From contig NZ_PVZV01000012.1 in assembly GCF_002995495.1 (NCBI RefSeq), forward strand, positions 174,495-238,494: a stretch of DNA of 64,000 bases, written 5' to 3'. The DNA is from Actinocorallia populi. Its GTDB lineage: Bacteria > Actinomycetota > Actinomycetes > Streptosporangiales > Streptosporangiaceae. Positions 17,166 through 25,863 of this stretch are shown here, in pieces. The notes beneath the pieces are model-generated. The model did no database searches. It worked only from the letters and a program-made list of their open reading frames with translations, and was not told where the DNA came from. The translations under genes and the position numbers were made by a program. Numbering within the stretch: position 1 is the first letter of the stretch; each line of letters opens with the position of its first letter.

Positions 17166-17633
17166 ATGACGACGAAGCGACCGGTCGACAGCACCGTGCT
17201 GCACTGCGTGTTCCATCGGGTGGACCCCGAGAGCGAATGGAAGTTCCTGCGCCTGGACCACGTCGCGGCACGGTTGGCGGACCTGGCGGAGTTCTGCTCC
17301 ATCGTCGACGCGCTCGGCCGGATGGACGGCGACGCGCAGTCGGGAGTCAGGCCCCGCCGGTACCGCGATCTGGAGCAGGAGTACGCGGAACAGGTCGTCG
17401 CCGCGCAGCCCGCCGTGTTGTCGATGAGCCTGTCCCCGCGGCTGTTCGTCGAGGTCATCACGCGTTCCGGTTCGCAAGCGGCCCGCCTGCTGACCCGTCC
17501 CGAGGACGTCGAGAAGTGGTCCCTGGAGGTCGGGGCGTCCTGGCACCGTGCTCAGAACGAGGCCGAGAAGGCCGTGCAGGCCCACCGCAGGCTTCTCGCC
17601 GACGGGATGACCGTGGAGCCGTCCACGGACTGA
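17166..17633 (+). CDS. hypothetical protein
   Basis: 155 residues, predicted soluble and mainly helical, with charged helices DLEQEYAEQVVAAQP and RAQNEAEKAVQAHRRLLADG. I do not recognise it. It follows the TfoX-like gene after 60 bp on the same strand. The ribosome site is poor (a G-run 14 bases before the ATG), but codon-third GC bias supports coding. Convergent with the MerR/HEAT gene. Confidence 0.6.
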   Translation: MTTKRPVDSTVLHCVFHRVDPESEWKFLRLDHVAARLADLAEFCSIVDALGRMDGDAQSGVRPRRYRDLEQEYAEQVVAAQPAVLSMSLSPRLFVEVITRSGSQAARLLTRPEDVEKWSLEVGASWHRAQNEAEKAVQAHRRLLADGMTVEPSTD

Positions 17634-17662
17634 GGCCGCGGAGGGCCGCCGCCGGATTTCCG

Positions 17663-18667
17663 CTAGCGCGCGTCGCGCAGCTTGAGGATGTAGGCCGCGG
17701 TGAGTGCGACGGCGCGGTCTTCGTCCTGTGACAGGTCCGCGAGGGCACGTGACGCCGTGGTCCCAGGGATGTCCGCGAGCGCCTGTGCCAGCCGCCGCCG
17801 TGCGGACGCCGCGGTGACGCCGCGGGCCAGGTGGTCGACGAGCCCGGTGGCGATCCGGTCTCCCAGCGCGGGATCGTTCGCCAGCGCGCTCAGCGCGTCG
17901 GCCGCGTCGACGTCGTTCGCCCCCTCGACGATCATGTCGATGAGCGCCGGGACGGCGTCGGGCACTCCGCGTGCCCCGAGTGCCAGCGCCGCGCGCCTGC
18001 GGACCGCGGCGTCGGGGTCGGCGAGGGCGTCCCGCAGCAGGGCGGTCGCCTCGCCGTCCGGGATCTCGGCGATGGACCGGACGGCACGTTCGCGCACCTC
18101 GGCCGCCGGTGAGCCGAGGCCCTCCGCCAGCAGCGCCAGCGCGCCCCCGCCCGACTGCGCCAGAGCCCATCGAAGGGCTCCGGCGACGTTCGTGTCGGTC
18201 TCGCTCAACGCCGCCTTGACCAGCGCCTCCACCGGCACCGGGTCCTCTTCGACCGAGGACAGCGCGGCCCGCTGGCGCTTGCCGGCGCTCTGCGACCCCA
18301 GGGCGTGCAGGAGCGCGACGATCTGGAGGACGTCCTCCCAGTCGGCGGGTTCGGCGGCGTCGATACGGCGGAGCCTGGTGAGCAGCTCCGTCTCGCTCAC
18401 GATGCGTTCCCGCGTCCGGCGGATGAGGTCGTCGACGAGCTCCGAGGGCCTGAAGCCGGGGTCGTCGAGCGCGCGCCCCACCTCGCGCAGCGACAACCCC
18501 AGGGACCGCAGGCTCTCGATGTGGAAGATCCGCCGGATGTCCTCGCCGGAGTACTCCCGGTAGCCCGCGGCGGTGCGGCCCGTCGGCCGCACCAGGCCGA
18601 GCGCGTCGTAATGCCTGAGCATGCGGGCGCTGACCCCGGACCGCCGCGCCACATCACCGATCAACAC
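17663..18667 (-). CDS. MerR-family regulator fused to HEAT repeats
   Basis: 334 residues. Residues 1-70 are a MerR winged helix (LIGDVARRSGVSARMLRHYD, then GYREYSGEDI), followed by a coiled dimerisation helix. From about residue 130 the protein becomes HEAT repeats such as ADPDAAVRRRAALALGARGV and LGSPAAEVRERAVRSIAEIP. MerR proteins twist promoters with long spacers; the HEAT part probably contacts a protein. The GTG start lies 6 bp after the stop of a second HEAT-repeat gene, so the two are one operon. Confidence 0.85.
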   Translation of the reverse strand: MLIGDVARRSGVSARMLRHYDALGLVRPTGRTAAGYREYSGEDIRRIFHIESLRSLGLSLREVGRALDDPGFRPSELVDDLIRRTRERIVSETELLTRLRRIDAAEPADWEDVLQIVALLHALGSQSAGKRQRAALSSVEEDPVPVEALVKAALSETDTNVAGALRWALAQSGGGALALLAEGLGSPAAEVRERAVRSIAEIPDGEATALLRDALADPDAAVRRRAALALGARGVPDAVPALIDMIVEGANDVDAADALSALANDPALGDRIATGLVDHLARGVTAASARRRLAQALADIPGTTASRALADLSQDEDRAVALTAAYILKLRDAR

Positions 18668-18673
18668 CGTCCG

Positions 18674-19342
18674 TCACTCCTCCTGGCCGCTCGTGCCGAG
18701 GACCATGATGCGCTTCGCCTCCTCGACCGCGAACTCGAAGCCGGCTTCCGGGTCCTGCAGCAGTCGTTCCGTGGCGATCGCGTGCCGGCGTACGCCGGGG
18801 TCGGGATCGGTCATCGCGGCGCGCAGGGCCGGAACGATCATCTCACCCAGCTCGATCAGAGCACGGCTGAGGCTCAGTTGCATCTCACGCCCGCCGCGTC
18901 CGAGCTGTGTCGCCAGCACCGCGGCCAACCCGGGCTCTTCGCCTTCGGGCACGAGCACGACCGCCGCCCGCCAGGCGCTCCGCGCCACCTCGTCGTCGGC
19001 GTCGGTCAGCAGCTCCCGTGTGATCGCCGGCCACGCCCGCCGGTCCCCGATCTTGGACAGCGTGTGCAGCGCCTGGCTTCGTGCCTGCGCGCGTTCCGAG
19101 CGCACCTCGTCGAGGAGCCTCGGGACCGTCATCGACGGTGAGTGGCGGGTGAGCGCCCACGTGAGCATGTCGCGCACGTAGAAGTCGGGTTCGACCGCGC
19201 ACCGTTCGATGATCTCGTCGACGAACCGGGGGTCGGGGTCCGTGCCGGCCGCCAGCGCCGCCTTCAGCCGCACTGACGAACTGCTCCCCGCCAGCCCCTG
19301 GATCACCTGGTCCGTCTTCGTGTCCTGGTCCGGTATGGCCAT
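18674..19342 (-). CDS. HEAT-repeat protein, partner of the MerR-HEAT regulator
   Basis: 222 residues made almost entirely of HEAT/PBS-lyase-like helices, for example ERAQARSQALHTLSKIGD, DADDEVARSAWRAAVVLV and DPDPGVRRHAIATERLL. There is no signal peptide. ATG 19342 is chosen because AGGAGG lies eight bases upstream; an in-frame GTG at 19351 abuts that AGGAGG directly. Upstream gene of the HEAT-MerR operon. It may sequester or modulate the regulator through HEAT-HEAT contact (inference). Confidence 0.85.
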   Translation of the reverse strand: MAIPDQDTKTDQVIQGLAGSSSSVRLKAALAAGTDPDPRFVDEIIERCAVEPDFYVRDMLTWALTRHSPSMTVPRLLDEVRSERAQARSQALHTLSKIGDRRAWPAITRELLTDADDEVARSAWRAAVVLVPEGEEPGLAAVLATQLGRGGREMQLSLSRALIELGEMIVPALRAAMTDPDPGVRRHAIATERLLQDPEAGFEFAVEEAKRIMVLGTSGQEE

Positions 19343-19371
19343 CAGGATCACCTCCTGGGCTCCAGTGAAGG

Positions 19372-19390
19372 CCTTGTCACTGTGTCAAGG
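19372..19390. promoter_or_regulatory. MerR operator
   Basis: A 19-bp interrupted palindrome, CCTTGtCACtGTGtCAAGG, lies 30 bp upstream of the HEAT gene. Its CCTTG/CAAGG ends and 9-bp centre match known MerR-family sites, which sit in long promoter spacers. It probably mediates autoregulation by the MerR-HEAT protein. Confidence 0.65.
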
Positions 19391-19451
19391 TCAAGCCGCC
19401 GAGCGACGCGGCCGTACGGGTGCCGGCACCGACCCGCGGTCCGTGGCGGGT

Positions 19452-19468
19452 TCCGTGGTGAGCACGGA
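19452..19468. promoter_or_regulatory. putative LuxR-ATPase operator (copy A)
   Basis: TCCGTGGTGAGCACGGA is a 17-bp near-palindrome upstream of the DUF1801 gene. It matches at 15 of 17 positions the site at 22913-22929 upstream of the VOC gene on the far side of the LuxR-ATPase gene. In both places a GTCCGTG half-site precedes it by 12-13 bp. Common control of the two flanking genes is inferred. Confidence 0.55.
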
Positions 19469-19563
19469 GGCGGCCCGCACCCCTGCCGGGAGAGGCTGTG
19501 ACCACGGCGATCGGCCCGGAGGCACACACCGGGTGATCATGACCCAGGACTTGAGGAGCGACC

Positions 19564-20016
19564 ATGACCGGCACCGCCGACACCACGTACAAGGGATTCT
19601 CGGCCGAGGAGCGGGCCGCGATGAAGGAGCACGCCCAGGAGCAGAAGAAGGCGGCGCGCCGCGGCTCGCGCGCGGACAAGGCCGCCGCGGCGGAGCGGGA
19701 CGTGCTCGCGAAGATCGCCGAGATGCAGGACTCCGACCGGATCATGGCCGAGCGCGTCCACGCCGTCATCAGGGCCGGCGCCCCGGTCCTCGAGCCGAAG
19801 CTCTGGTACGGAATGCCGGCCTACGCGCTGGACGGCAAGGTCGTCTGCTTCTTCCAGAGCGCGGCGAAGTTCAAGGCGCGCTACGCGACGCTCGGGTTCA
19901 ACGACCCGGCGAAGCTGGACGGCGGCACGATGTGGGCGACCGCTTTCGCGCTGACCGAGGTGACGGCCGAGGTCGAGGCGAAGATCGCCGCGCTGGTGAA
20001 GCAGGCGGTGAGCTGA
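19564..20016 (+). CDS. DUF1801 domain-containing protein
   Basis: 150 residues. A charged, Lys/Glu-rich N-terminus ([20 protein letters not shown]) is followed by a DUF1801/YdhG-like domain: [35 protein letters not shown]. Bacillus members of this fold are reported as iron chaperones (Fra/YdhG), but the ligand here is unknown. The upstream leader, ending GAGGAGCGACCATGACCGG, is nearly identical to that of the VOC gene at 23009, and both have the same putative operator. Confidence 0.85.
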   Translation: MTGTADTTYKGFSAEERAAMKEHAQEQKKAARRGSRADKAAAAERDVLAKIAEMQDSDRIMAERVHAVIRAGAPVLEPKLWYGMPAYALDGKVVCFFQSAAKFKARYATLGFNDPAKLDGGTMWATAFALTEVTAEVEAKIAALVKQAVS

Positions 20017-20031
20017 GGCGCACGCCGGGAC

Positions 20032-20055
20032 GGCGGGGCCGGAGCCGGCCCCGCC
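20032..20055. terminator. bidirectional hairpin terminator
   Basis: GGCGGGGCCGG (20032-20042) and CCGGCCCCGCC (20045-20055) form a perfect 11-bp stem with a two-base loop between the 3' ends of the DUF1801 gene and the convergent LuxR-ATPase gene. There is no U-tract, as is usual in actinomycetes. Confidence 0.65.
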
Positions 20056-20058
20056 CGG

Positions 20059-22839
20059 CTACCGGACGGGCGCGAGGCCGAGATCGGCGAGGGCGGCCGC
20101 GCCCGCGGCGGCGTGACCTCCCCCGGCGAGCACCAGCGTGCGCGCCGACTGGTAGCGGCAGCCCGCCGCGTCGAAGGCGTCCACCGTGGCGAGCAACCGC
20201 TCCCGGTCGCCGTCGAGCAGGGCTTCGGCCCGCTCCACGATGGCGCCGGCGACCGGGTTCCCGGCCGTGACGGTCCGGGCCTCGGCCAGGCGGTCGCGGG
20301 CGTCGGGGCTCCCGGCGAGCACACCGGCCTCCGCGCGTAGCGCCACGTACCAGTGGAGCCAGATCCAGGTGACCCACTTCCACACCTCGCCGGGCTCGGG
20401 AGCCGTCCGCTCCAACGCCTCCGCCGCCTGCCCGCGGTGCAGCAGAAGCATCGTGTCGAAGACCGCCCCGTAGCCGTAGGTGCGCTCCGGCGGGGTGCCG
20501 AACCGGTCCAGGACCGCTTCCCATTCGCGCCGGGCATCGTGGTCGTCGCGGAGGCCGTGGACCATCGCCACCGCGGCCACCGCCGGGCCGAGGGCCGAGC
20601 TGACGGGGCTGCCGGCCCGCCGCCACGCGTCGAGGAACCGGACGCCGCCGGTGAGCACCTGGTCGACGTCACCCGCCAACGCGTCGGCGACCAGCAGCCA
20701 GTTCACGGCGCGGTGCCCGACCTCGGCCAGCAGCGGGTGATCCGCGAGGCGCCGCGCCCACCGGCGGGCCCCCGGCAGGTCACCGGTGCCGAGACCGGCC
20801 TCGGCGCCCTCGCCGAGCGCCTCGATCAACTCGTGGGTGGCGGCCGGAGTGCTCGGCGCGGACGACAGCAGCGTGATCCGGCGCCGGGTCGTCGCGGCGG
20901 CGGCGAAGGCGTCACCGGCCCAGCTCAGGGTGCCGGTCAGCACGTCGAGCGCGGCGGACTCGGCGAGGGGGTCACCCGTGCGGCGGGTCAGCTCGACGGC
21001 CTTTTCAGCGCGCGCGATCGTCTCCGGCACGGAGCCGTCGGGCTGGCCCTGGGCGGCGCCGACCGCGTCGCCGAGCGCCCGCCCGGCCTCCGCCGACGCC
21101 ACCGCGGCCTGCGCCGCCGGGTCACCACCGGCCAGTTCCCGCGCCTGGGTGATGAGCGCGGCGATCTCCTCCGGCGGCAGCCGCCGCGCGAACTTGCCCA
21201 GGAACCGGTACGCGTTGGTGGCGACGGCCGCCAGGATGCGGGCGGCGTCGGCGGTGTCCCCGGCACGCCGGGCCGCTTCGGCGGCCGCGAGGTGGAGGCG
21301 GTACATGTCGTCACCGCGCATCCGGCAGCCCGCCACGGCCGCGGCGTGTGCGAGCGCCGACGCGGCGGAGCGCGGATCCTCGGCGAGCGCGGCCGCCTGC
21401 TCGTAACGCTGCTGGGACTCGCCGATCAGATTGCGGGTGAAGGCCAGCTCCGCCAGGTGCCGGGCGAGGTGGTACGCGTCCGCGCGCTGCTCCGGCCGTT
21501 CGGCCGCCCACCCCAGCGCCGCGCGGAGGTCGTCGGCCACCACGTCGAACCGGGCCCGCCAGTCCTGGCCCACCACCGCCAGACCGGCGGCCTGCTCCAG
21601 GCACCAGCGAAGGTGCCGGGACCGGACGGCGGTCAGCTCACCGGCTTCGGCGAGCCGCTCCGTCGCGTACTGGCGGATGGTCTCCAGCGCCCGGTATTCC
21701 GTGCCGCGAGGAGACGCCGTCACGACCAGCAGGCTCTGTTCGGCGAGGCGGGCCAACCCCTCGACGACGACGCCCTCCTCGGCCCCGGCCACCTCCGCCG
21801 CCGCGGCGGCGGTGAACGGCGCCGCGAACACCGACACCTGGCGCAGCAGCGCCTGGTCGGCCGGCTCCAGCAGGGCGTGGCTCCAGTCCAGCGCCGCCCG
21901 CACCGAGCGGTGCCGGTCGTCGGCACGGGAGCCGCCGGTGAGCATGCGGAGCGGGTGGGACAGGGCGGCGGTGATGCCGTCGAGCCCGAGCGTGGGATAC
22001 CGGGCGGCGGCCAGCTCGATGGCCAGCGCCATTCCGTCCAGCCGCTCGCAGATCGCGGAGACCTGGGCGAACAGCGGGGGATCCAGCGGCCAGCCGACCG
22101 CCGCCGCCCGTTCCATGAACAGGGCGACCGCGTCCGACCCGGCATCGGCGGCCAGCGACAGCGGCGGGACGGGATACACCCGTTCGAACGGCACCATCAG
22201 CCGGGCCCTGCTGGTCGCCAGCACCGTCACCCGGGGGCACGCGGCGAGCAGCCGCTCCAGGAACAGCGCCACCCCGTCCACCGCCTGCTCGCAGTTGTCC
22301 AGGACCAGCAGCGCGTGGCGGTCGGCCAGCGCGGCGGTCACGGACTCGGTCATGTCGCGGCCGGGCTGCTCACCGAGGCCGAGCGCCCCGGCGACCGCGG
22401 CCGCGACCAGGGCCGCGTCGGTGACCGGGACGAGGTCGACGAACCACACCCCGTCGGAGTACTCGCCTGCCGCGTCCGCGGCCACCGCCAGCGCGAGCCG
22501 GGTCTTGCCCACCCCGCCGGGGCCCACCGCGGTCACCTGCCGGTGCCGCCCGATCATCCCGGTCAGCTCGGCGCGCTCCCGCGCCCGGCCGACGAACGAG
22601 GTCAGCGGGGCCGGCAGGACCGGCGCCGGACGGGACGGGCCCGCGCCGCCCGGCGCGGGCGCGCGCCGGGCGAGCGTCCGCCGGTCGGGCACCTCCAGCT
22701 TGCGCAGCAGCGAGGAGACGTGGCTCTCCACGGTGCGCACCGAGATGAACAGCCGGGCCGCGATCTCGGCGTTGCTGAGATGGGCACCGACCAGTTCCAG
22801 CACCTCGGCTTCCCGAGGTGAGATGTCAACTCCTGTCAC
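20059..22839 (-). CDS. LuxR-type regulator with NB-ARC-like ATPase and TPR region
   Basis: 926 residues. Unlike the common LAL layout, the LuxR HTH is N-terminal (SPREAEVLELVGAHLSNAEI then RTVESHVSSLLRKLEV, residues 7-55). A STAND/NB-ARC ATPase follows, with SFVGRARERAEL, Walker A GPGGVGKTRLALAV near 105 and Walker B ALLVLDNCEQ near 176. The C-terminal half is an Ala-rich helical TPR-like sensor. STAND proteins are ATP-dependent switches. The start is the GTG at 22839; a GTG one codon earlier (22842) is also possible. It is convergent with DUF1801, divergent from VOC genes, and both neighbours carry the shared operator. Confidence 0.85.
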   Translation of the reverse strand: MTGVDISPREAEVLELVGAHLSNAEIAARLFISVRTVESHVSSLLRKLEVPDRRTLARRAPAPGGAGPSRPAPVLPAPLTSFVGRARERAELTGMIGRHRQVTAVGPGGVGKTRLALAVAADAAGEYSDGVWFVDLVPVTDAALVAAAVAGALGLGEQPGRDMTESVTAALADRHALLVLDNCEQAVDGVALFLERLLAACPRVTVLATSRARLMVPFERVYPVPPLSLAADAGSDAVALFMERAAAVGWPLDPPLFAQVSAICERLDGMALAIELAAARYPTLGLDGITAALSHPLRMLTGGSRADDRHRSVRAALDWSHALLEPADQALLRQVSVFAAPFTAAAAAEVAGAEEGVVVEGLARLAEQSLLVVTASPRGTEYRALETIRQYATERLAEAGELTAVRSRHLRWCLEQAAGLAVVGQDWRARFDVVADDLRAALGWAAERPEQRADAYHLARHLAELAFTRNLIGESQQRYEQAAALAEDPRSAASALAHAAAVAGCRMRGDDMYRLHLAAAEAARRAGDTADAARILAAVATNAYRFLGKFARRLPPEEIAALITQARELAGGDPAAQAAVASAEAGRALGDAVGAAQGQPDGSVPETIARAEKAVELTRRTGDPLAESAALDVLTGTLSWAGDAFAAAATTRRRITLLSSAPSTPAATHELIEALGEGAEAGLGTGDLPGARRWARRLADHPLLAEVGHRAVNWLLVADALAGDVDQVLTGGVRFLDAWRRAGSPVSSALGPAVAAVAMVHGLRDDHDARREWEAVLDRFGTPPERTYGYGAVFDTMLLLHRGQAAEALERTAPEPGEVWKWVTWIWLHWYVALRAEAGVLAGSPDARDRLAEARTVTAGNPVAGAIVERAEALLDGDRERLLATVDAFDAAGCRYQSARTLVLAGGGHAAAGAAALADLGLAPVR

Positions 22840-22883
22840 CACTGTCCCAGTTTGCCGTATCCCCTGCGCAGCGGCCCCGTGCA

Positions 22884-22929
22884 CGGTCCGTATCGCCGGT
22901 CCGTGTCGCCGTTCCGTGGTCACCACGGA
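22884..22929. promoter_or_regulatory. 13-bp tandem repeats plus palindrome (operator copy B)
   Basis: CGGTCCGTATCGC, CGGTCCGTGTCGC and CGTTCCGTGGTCA follow one another with exact 13-bp spacing from 22884. The last flows into the palindrome TCCGTGGTCACCACGGA (22913-22929). This sits in the divergent promoter between the LuxR-ATPase gene and the VOC gene. The palindrome recurs upstream of the DUF1801 gene, making it the best candidate binding site of the LuxR protein. Confidence 0.6.
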
Positions 22930-23008
22930 TGTGGGACGGACGGGCCGGACGGAAGGCTGAGGGCACGAACACAGCGGGTCGATGCGACCCACGACTCCAG
23001 GAGCGACC

Positions 23009-23365
23009 ATGACCGGTTCTCCCCCCGCGGGGATCAAGACCGTGCTGCACCCCGTGTCCGACCTGGCCAGGGCCAAGGCGGTGTACGCGGCCCTGCTCGG
23101 CGTCCCGCCGCAGACCGACACCGCCTACTACGTCGGCTTCGTGGCCGGTGACCAGCACATCGGGCTGGTGCCGGACGGCGGGCCGCAGGGCATGACCTCG
23201 CCGGTGGCCTACTGGCACGTCACGGACATCGAGGCCAAGCTCGCCGAGCTGACCGCCGCGGGCGCCACGGTGAAGGAGGCCGCGCACGAGGTCGGCGGCG
23301 GCCGCGTGGTGGCCACCGTGACCGACCCCGACGGCAACGTCCTCGGGCTCCTGCAGGACCGCTGA
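23009..23365 (+). CDS. VOC family protein
   Basis: 118 residues, one glyoxalase-fold domain: KTVLHPVSDLARAKAVYAAL, LLGVPPQTDTAYYVGF, VAYWHVTDIEAKLAELTAAG, then DPDGNVLGLLQD. The His and C-terminal Asp/Leu pattern fits VOC proteins; whether it is catalytic is unclear. The ATG has AGGAG 6 bases upstream. First gene of a two-VOC operon, divergent from the LuxR-ATPase gene and behind the TCCGTGGT palindrome. Confidence 0.85.
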   Translation: MTGSPPAGIKTVLHPVSDLARAKAVYAALLGVPPQTDTAYYVGFVAGDQHIGLVPDGGPQGMTSPVAYWHVTDIEAKLAELTAAGATVKEAAHEVGGGRVVATVTDPDGNVLGLLQDR

Positions 23366-23406
23366 CCCGCCCCACCCGCCGAACCATCTCACCCAAAGGA
23401 TCCGCC

Positions 23407-24018
23407 ATGACCCCCTTCACGTCCATCACCCTGGAAGTTCCCGACACCGCGGCCGCGGAGGCCTTCTACAAGGCCTTCGGCCTGGACGCCCACCTGGACG
23501 TGCGCGCCTCGGACGCGCCGACGAGCGGCTTCCGCGGATTCGCGCTGTCCCTCGTGGCGTCGCAGCCGGGCGACGTCGACGCCGTCATCGGCGCGGCCCT
23601 CGACGCCGGCGCCGAGACGCTGAAGCCGGCCACGAAGAGCTTCTGGGGGTACGGCGGCGTCGTACGCGCCCCGGACGGGACGATCTGCAAGATCGCGTCC
23701 TCGAAGAAGAAGGACACCGGCCCCGCCGCCCCGCGCTTCGACCAGGTCGCGCTCCTGCTGGGCGTGGCGGACGTCAAGGCGAGCAAGCGGTTCTACGTCG
23801 ACCGCGGCCTGGCCGTGGCGAAGAGCTTCGGCGGCAAGTACGTCGAGTTCGACACCCCGTCGTCGGCCGTCACGCTGGCGCTCTACCCGCGCCGCGCCCT
23901 CGCCAAGGACACCGGCGTCCCCCAGGAGGGCACCGGATCCCACCGGATCATGATCAGCGGCGACGCCGGACCCTTCACCGACCCCGACGGGTTCGTGTGG
24001 CAGACCGCGTCCGCCTGA
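23407..24018 (+). CDS. VOC family protein, two-domain
   Basis: 203 residues with two glyoxalase-like halves: TSITLEVPDTAAAEAFYKAF at the start and FDQVALLLGVADVKASKRFY from about residue 115, each ending in a DPDG or PDGTICKIAS-type strand. Start ATG 23407, 41 bp after the first VOC gene, with AAAGGA upstream. The final FTDPDGFVWQTA segment is typical. Likely co-transcribed with the first VOC gene; substrate unknown. Confidence 0.85.
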   Translation: MTPFTSITLEVPDTAAAEAFYKAFGLDAHLDVRASDAPTSGFRGFALSLVASQPGDVDAVIGAALDAGAETLKPATKSFWGYGGVVRAPDGTICKIASSKKKDTGPAAPRFDQVALLLGVADVKASKRFYVDRGLAVAKSFGGKYVEFDTPSSAVTLALYPRRALAKDTGVPQEGTGSHRIMISGDAGPFTDPDGFVWQTASA

Positions 24019-24110
24019 GGCAGACGGCCCGCTCGAGCCCTCCGGCCTCCGCGCGCGTCGTCAGCCGGTCGCTTTCGGAAACAGGAGCCGACGCGTCGCC
24101 CGTCCCGCGG

Positions 24111-25106
24111 CTACGAAGGCCTGCACGGTGTTCTGCCCGCGGCGTCGTCCGGAGCCGCCGCGGGAGGGGGCGAAGCGGGGAGGGCGTAGGTGACGCCGGT
24201 GAGCTGCTCGGAGAGGCGCCAGAGGCGGGCGGGGGTGTGCAGGTCGTGGAGGGCTCGGTCACGGGGACGGAGGACGGGTTCGCCGCGGAGTTGGAAGGGG
24301 CCGTCGGGGACCACGAAGGAGCCTCCCGGGAGGTCGGGGACGGTCGCGGCGTAGAGGGAGGTCTTGGCGCCTTCGGGGGCGGGACGGAAGGCGGCCCGGA
24401 CGAGGAGGTCGACGGCCTTGGCGTAGAGGGCGCCTCGGGAGCCGTTGGCGCCGCCGGTGAGGACGTTGGTGCGGGTGAGGCCGGGAGCGACGGCCATGCT
24501 GCCCAGGCGGACACCGGCGGCATCGGCCCGGCGTTGGAGCTCGACGGCGAAGTAGAGGTTGGCGCGCTTGGACTGCACGTAGGCGAAGGCGGTGCGGTAG
24601 GAGCGTTCGGCGTTGAGGTTGCCGAGGTCGAAGCGGGCGAAGCGCTGACCCTCGCTGCTGACGGTGACGACGCGCGGGTCGGGCGCGGCCAGCAGAGCGG
24701 GCAGGAGCAGGCCGGTGAGGGCGAAGGTGCCCAGATGGTTGACCCCGAACTGCGATTCGAAGCCGTCCCGGGTGCGGGCGAAGGGGACCATCGCGATGCC
24801 CGCGTTGTTGACGAGCAGATCGAGCCGGTCGTGGTCCCAACGGGCGGCGAACTCCCGGATGGAAGCGAGGCTGGAGAGGTCGACGCGGCGCAGTTCCAGC
24901 CGTGCGGCGGGCACCTCGCTGCGGAGCCGGGTGACGGCGGCGCGGCCGCGTTCGGGGTCCCGGCAGGCCAGGACGACGTGCGCGCCGCGGCGGGCGAGCT
25001 CCCGGGCGGTGATGAAGCCGATGCCGCTGTTGGCGCCGGTCACCACGGCCAGGCGTCCGGACTGGTCCGGGATCGTGTCGAGGGTCCAGGGGGATGGGTC
25101 GCGCAT
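24111..25106 (-). CDS. short-chain dehydrogenase/reductase
   Basis: 331 residues of the retinol-dehydrogenase/protochlorophyllide-reductase-like SDR branch. It shows the NAD(P) motif VVTGANSGIG near 20-29, LLVNNAG near 100, catalytic Ser in VTVSSEGQRF and Tyr/Lys in AYVQSKRANL. Long for a classical SDR because of a C-terminal extension. Start ATG 25106 with GAGGCGG upstream. Divergent from a TetR gene with two strong operators between them, so very probably the repressed target. Confidence 0.9.
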   Translation of the reverse strand: MRDPSPWTLDTIPDQSGRLAVVTGANSGIGFITARELARRGAHVVLACRDPERGRAAVTRLRSEVPAARLELRRVDLSSLASIREFAARWDHDRLDLLVNNAGIAMVPFARTRDGFESQFGVNHLGTFALTGLLLPALLAAPDPRVVTVSSEGQRFARFDLGNLNAERSYRTAFAYVQSKRANLYFAVELQRRADAAGVRLGSMAVAPGLTRTNVLTGGANGSRGALYAKAVDLLVRAAFRPAPEGAKTSLYAATVPDLPGGSFVVPDGPFQLRGEPVLRPRDRALHDLHTPARLWRLSEQLTGVTYALPASPPPAAAPDDAAGRTPCRPS

Positions 25107-25135
25107 GTGTACCGCCTCGGGGGACGCGTGCAGAA

Positions 25136-25204
25136 ATATCGCAACTCCAAGTTGCGATATGATGATCGTGCCACCCGCCCCGCGATATCGCAACTTGGAG
25201 TTGC
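25136..25204. promoter_or_regulatory. two TetR operators (GCAACT-N3-AGTTGC)
   Basis: The 25-bp element at 25136-25160 has perfect 11-bp arms ATATCGCAACT and AGTTGCGATAT around CCA. A second site, GCAACTTGGAGTTGC, lies at 25190-25204, ending one base before the TetR ATG. A -10-like TATGAT (25158-25163) overlaps the first. Both promoters would be shut by one repressor. Confidence 0.75.
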
Positions 25205-25205
25205 A

Positions 25206-25841
25206 ATGGAGTCGGAACGTTCCCCCGCCCGCCCGGTCGGCCGGGGCGCGAAAGTACGCGCCGCGGTGCACGCGGCCGCGCTCGCCGAACTCGTCGACAA
25301 GGGCTACGCCGCCCTCACCGTCGAGGCCGTCGCGCAGCGCGCCGGCGTGCACAAGACGACCGTGTACCGCCGCTGGGGGGACCGCGACGCCCTGATCGGC
25401 GACGCCCTCGCCGGACACATGGCGCTGGACATCCCCTCCCCGGACACCGGAGCCGTCGAGACGGACCTGCGCGCCCTCGCCCGCGCGCTGGTCAAGTCGC
25501 TCACCAGCCCCACCGGTCAGGCGATCCTGGCCGCCATGTCCACCGGCGCGGCCCGGCTCCCCGAGCTCGCCGCCGCCCGGCACCACGTCTTCCAGGACCG
25601 CTTCGCCCGTGCCGCGCCCGTGATCACCCGAGCCGTCGAACGCGGTGAACTGCCCGTCGGCACCGATCCGGTCGCCCTCCTGCAGACGCTGGCCGCCCCC
25701 GTCTACCTGCGCCTCCTCCTCACCGGCGATCCGGTCGACGAGGCCACCGCCGACCAGGCCGCCCGCGTCGCCCTCGCCGCGGCCCTCGCCGGAGCCTTCG
25801 TCCCGGTCCTCGAGGAGGAAGGGAGCGGCGGACGCCGGTAG
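25206..25841 (+). CDS. TetR family transcriptional regulator
   Basis: 211 residues. The HTH lies at about residues 30-65, with LTVEAVAQRAGVHKTTVYRR as the recognition region, then a TetR_C domain (DTGAVETDLRALARALV). ATG 25206 sits one base after an operator arm. It is divergent from the SDR gene and should repress both through the two GCAACT dyads. Confidence 0.9.
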   Translation: MESERSPARPVGRGAKVRAAVHAAALAELVDKGYAALTVEAVAQRAGVHKTTVYRRWGDRDALIGDALAGHMALDIPSPDTGAVETDLRALARALVKSLTSPTGQAILAAMSTGAARLPELAAARHHVFQDRFARAAPVITRAVERGELPVGTDPVALLQTLAAPVYLRLLLTGDPVDEATADQAARVALAAALAGAFVPVLEEEGSGGRR

Positions 25842-25863
25842 CCGAGACCCTCGCGTCGCGGTA

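Noticed and set aside
20353..22821. An 822-residue plus-strand open frame opposite the LuxR-ATPase gene
   Set aside because: Composition is Arg/Gly/Gln-rich without domains; the minus strand carries HTH and Walker motifs.
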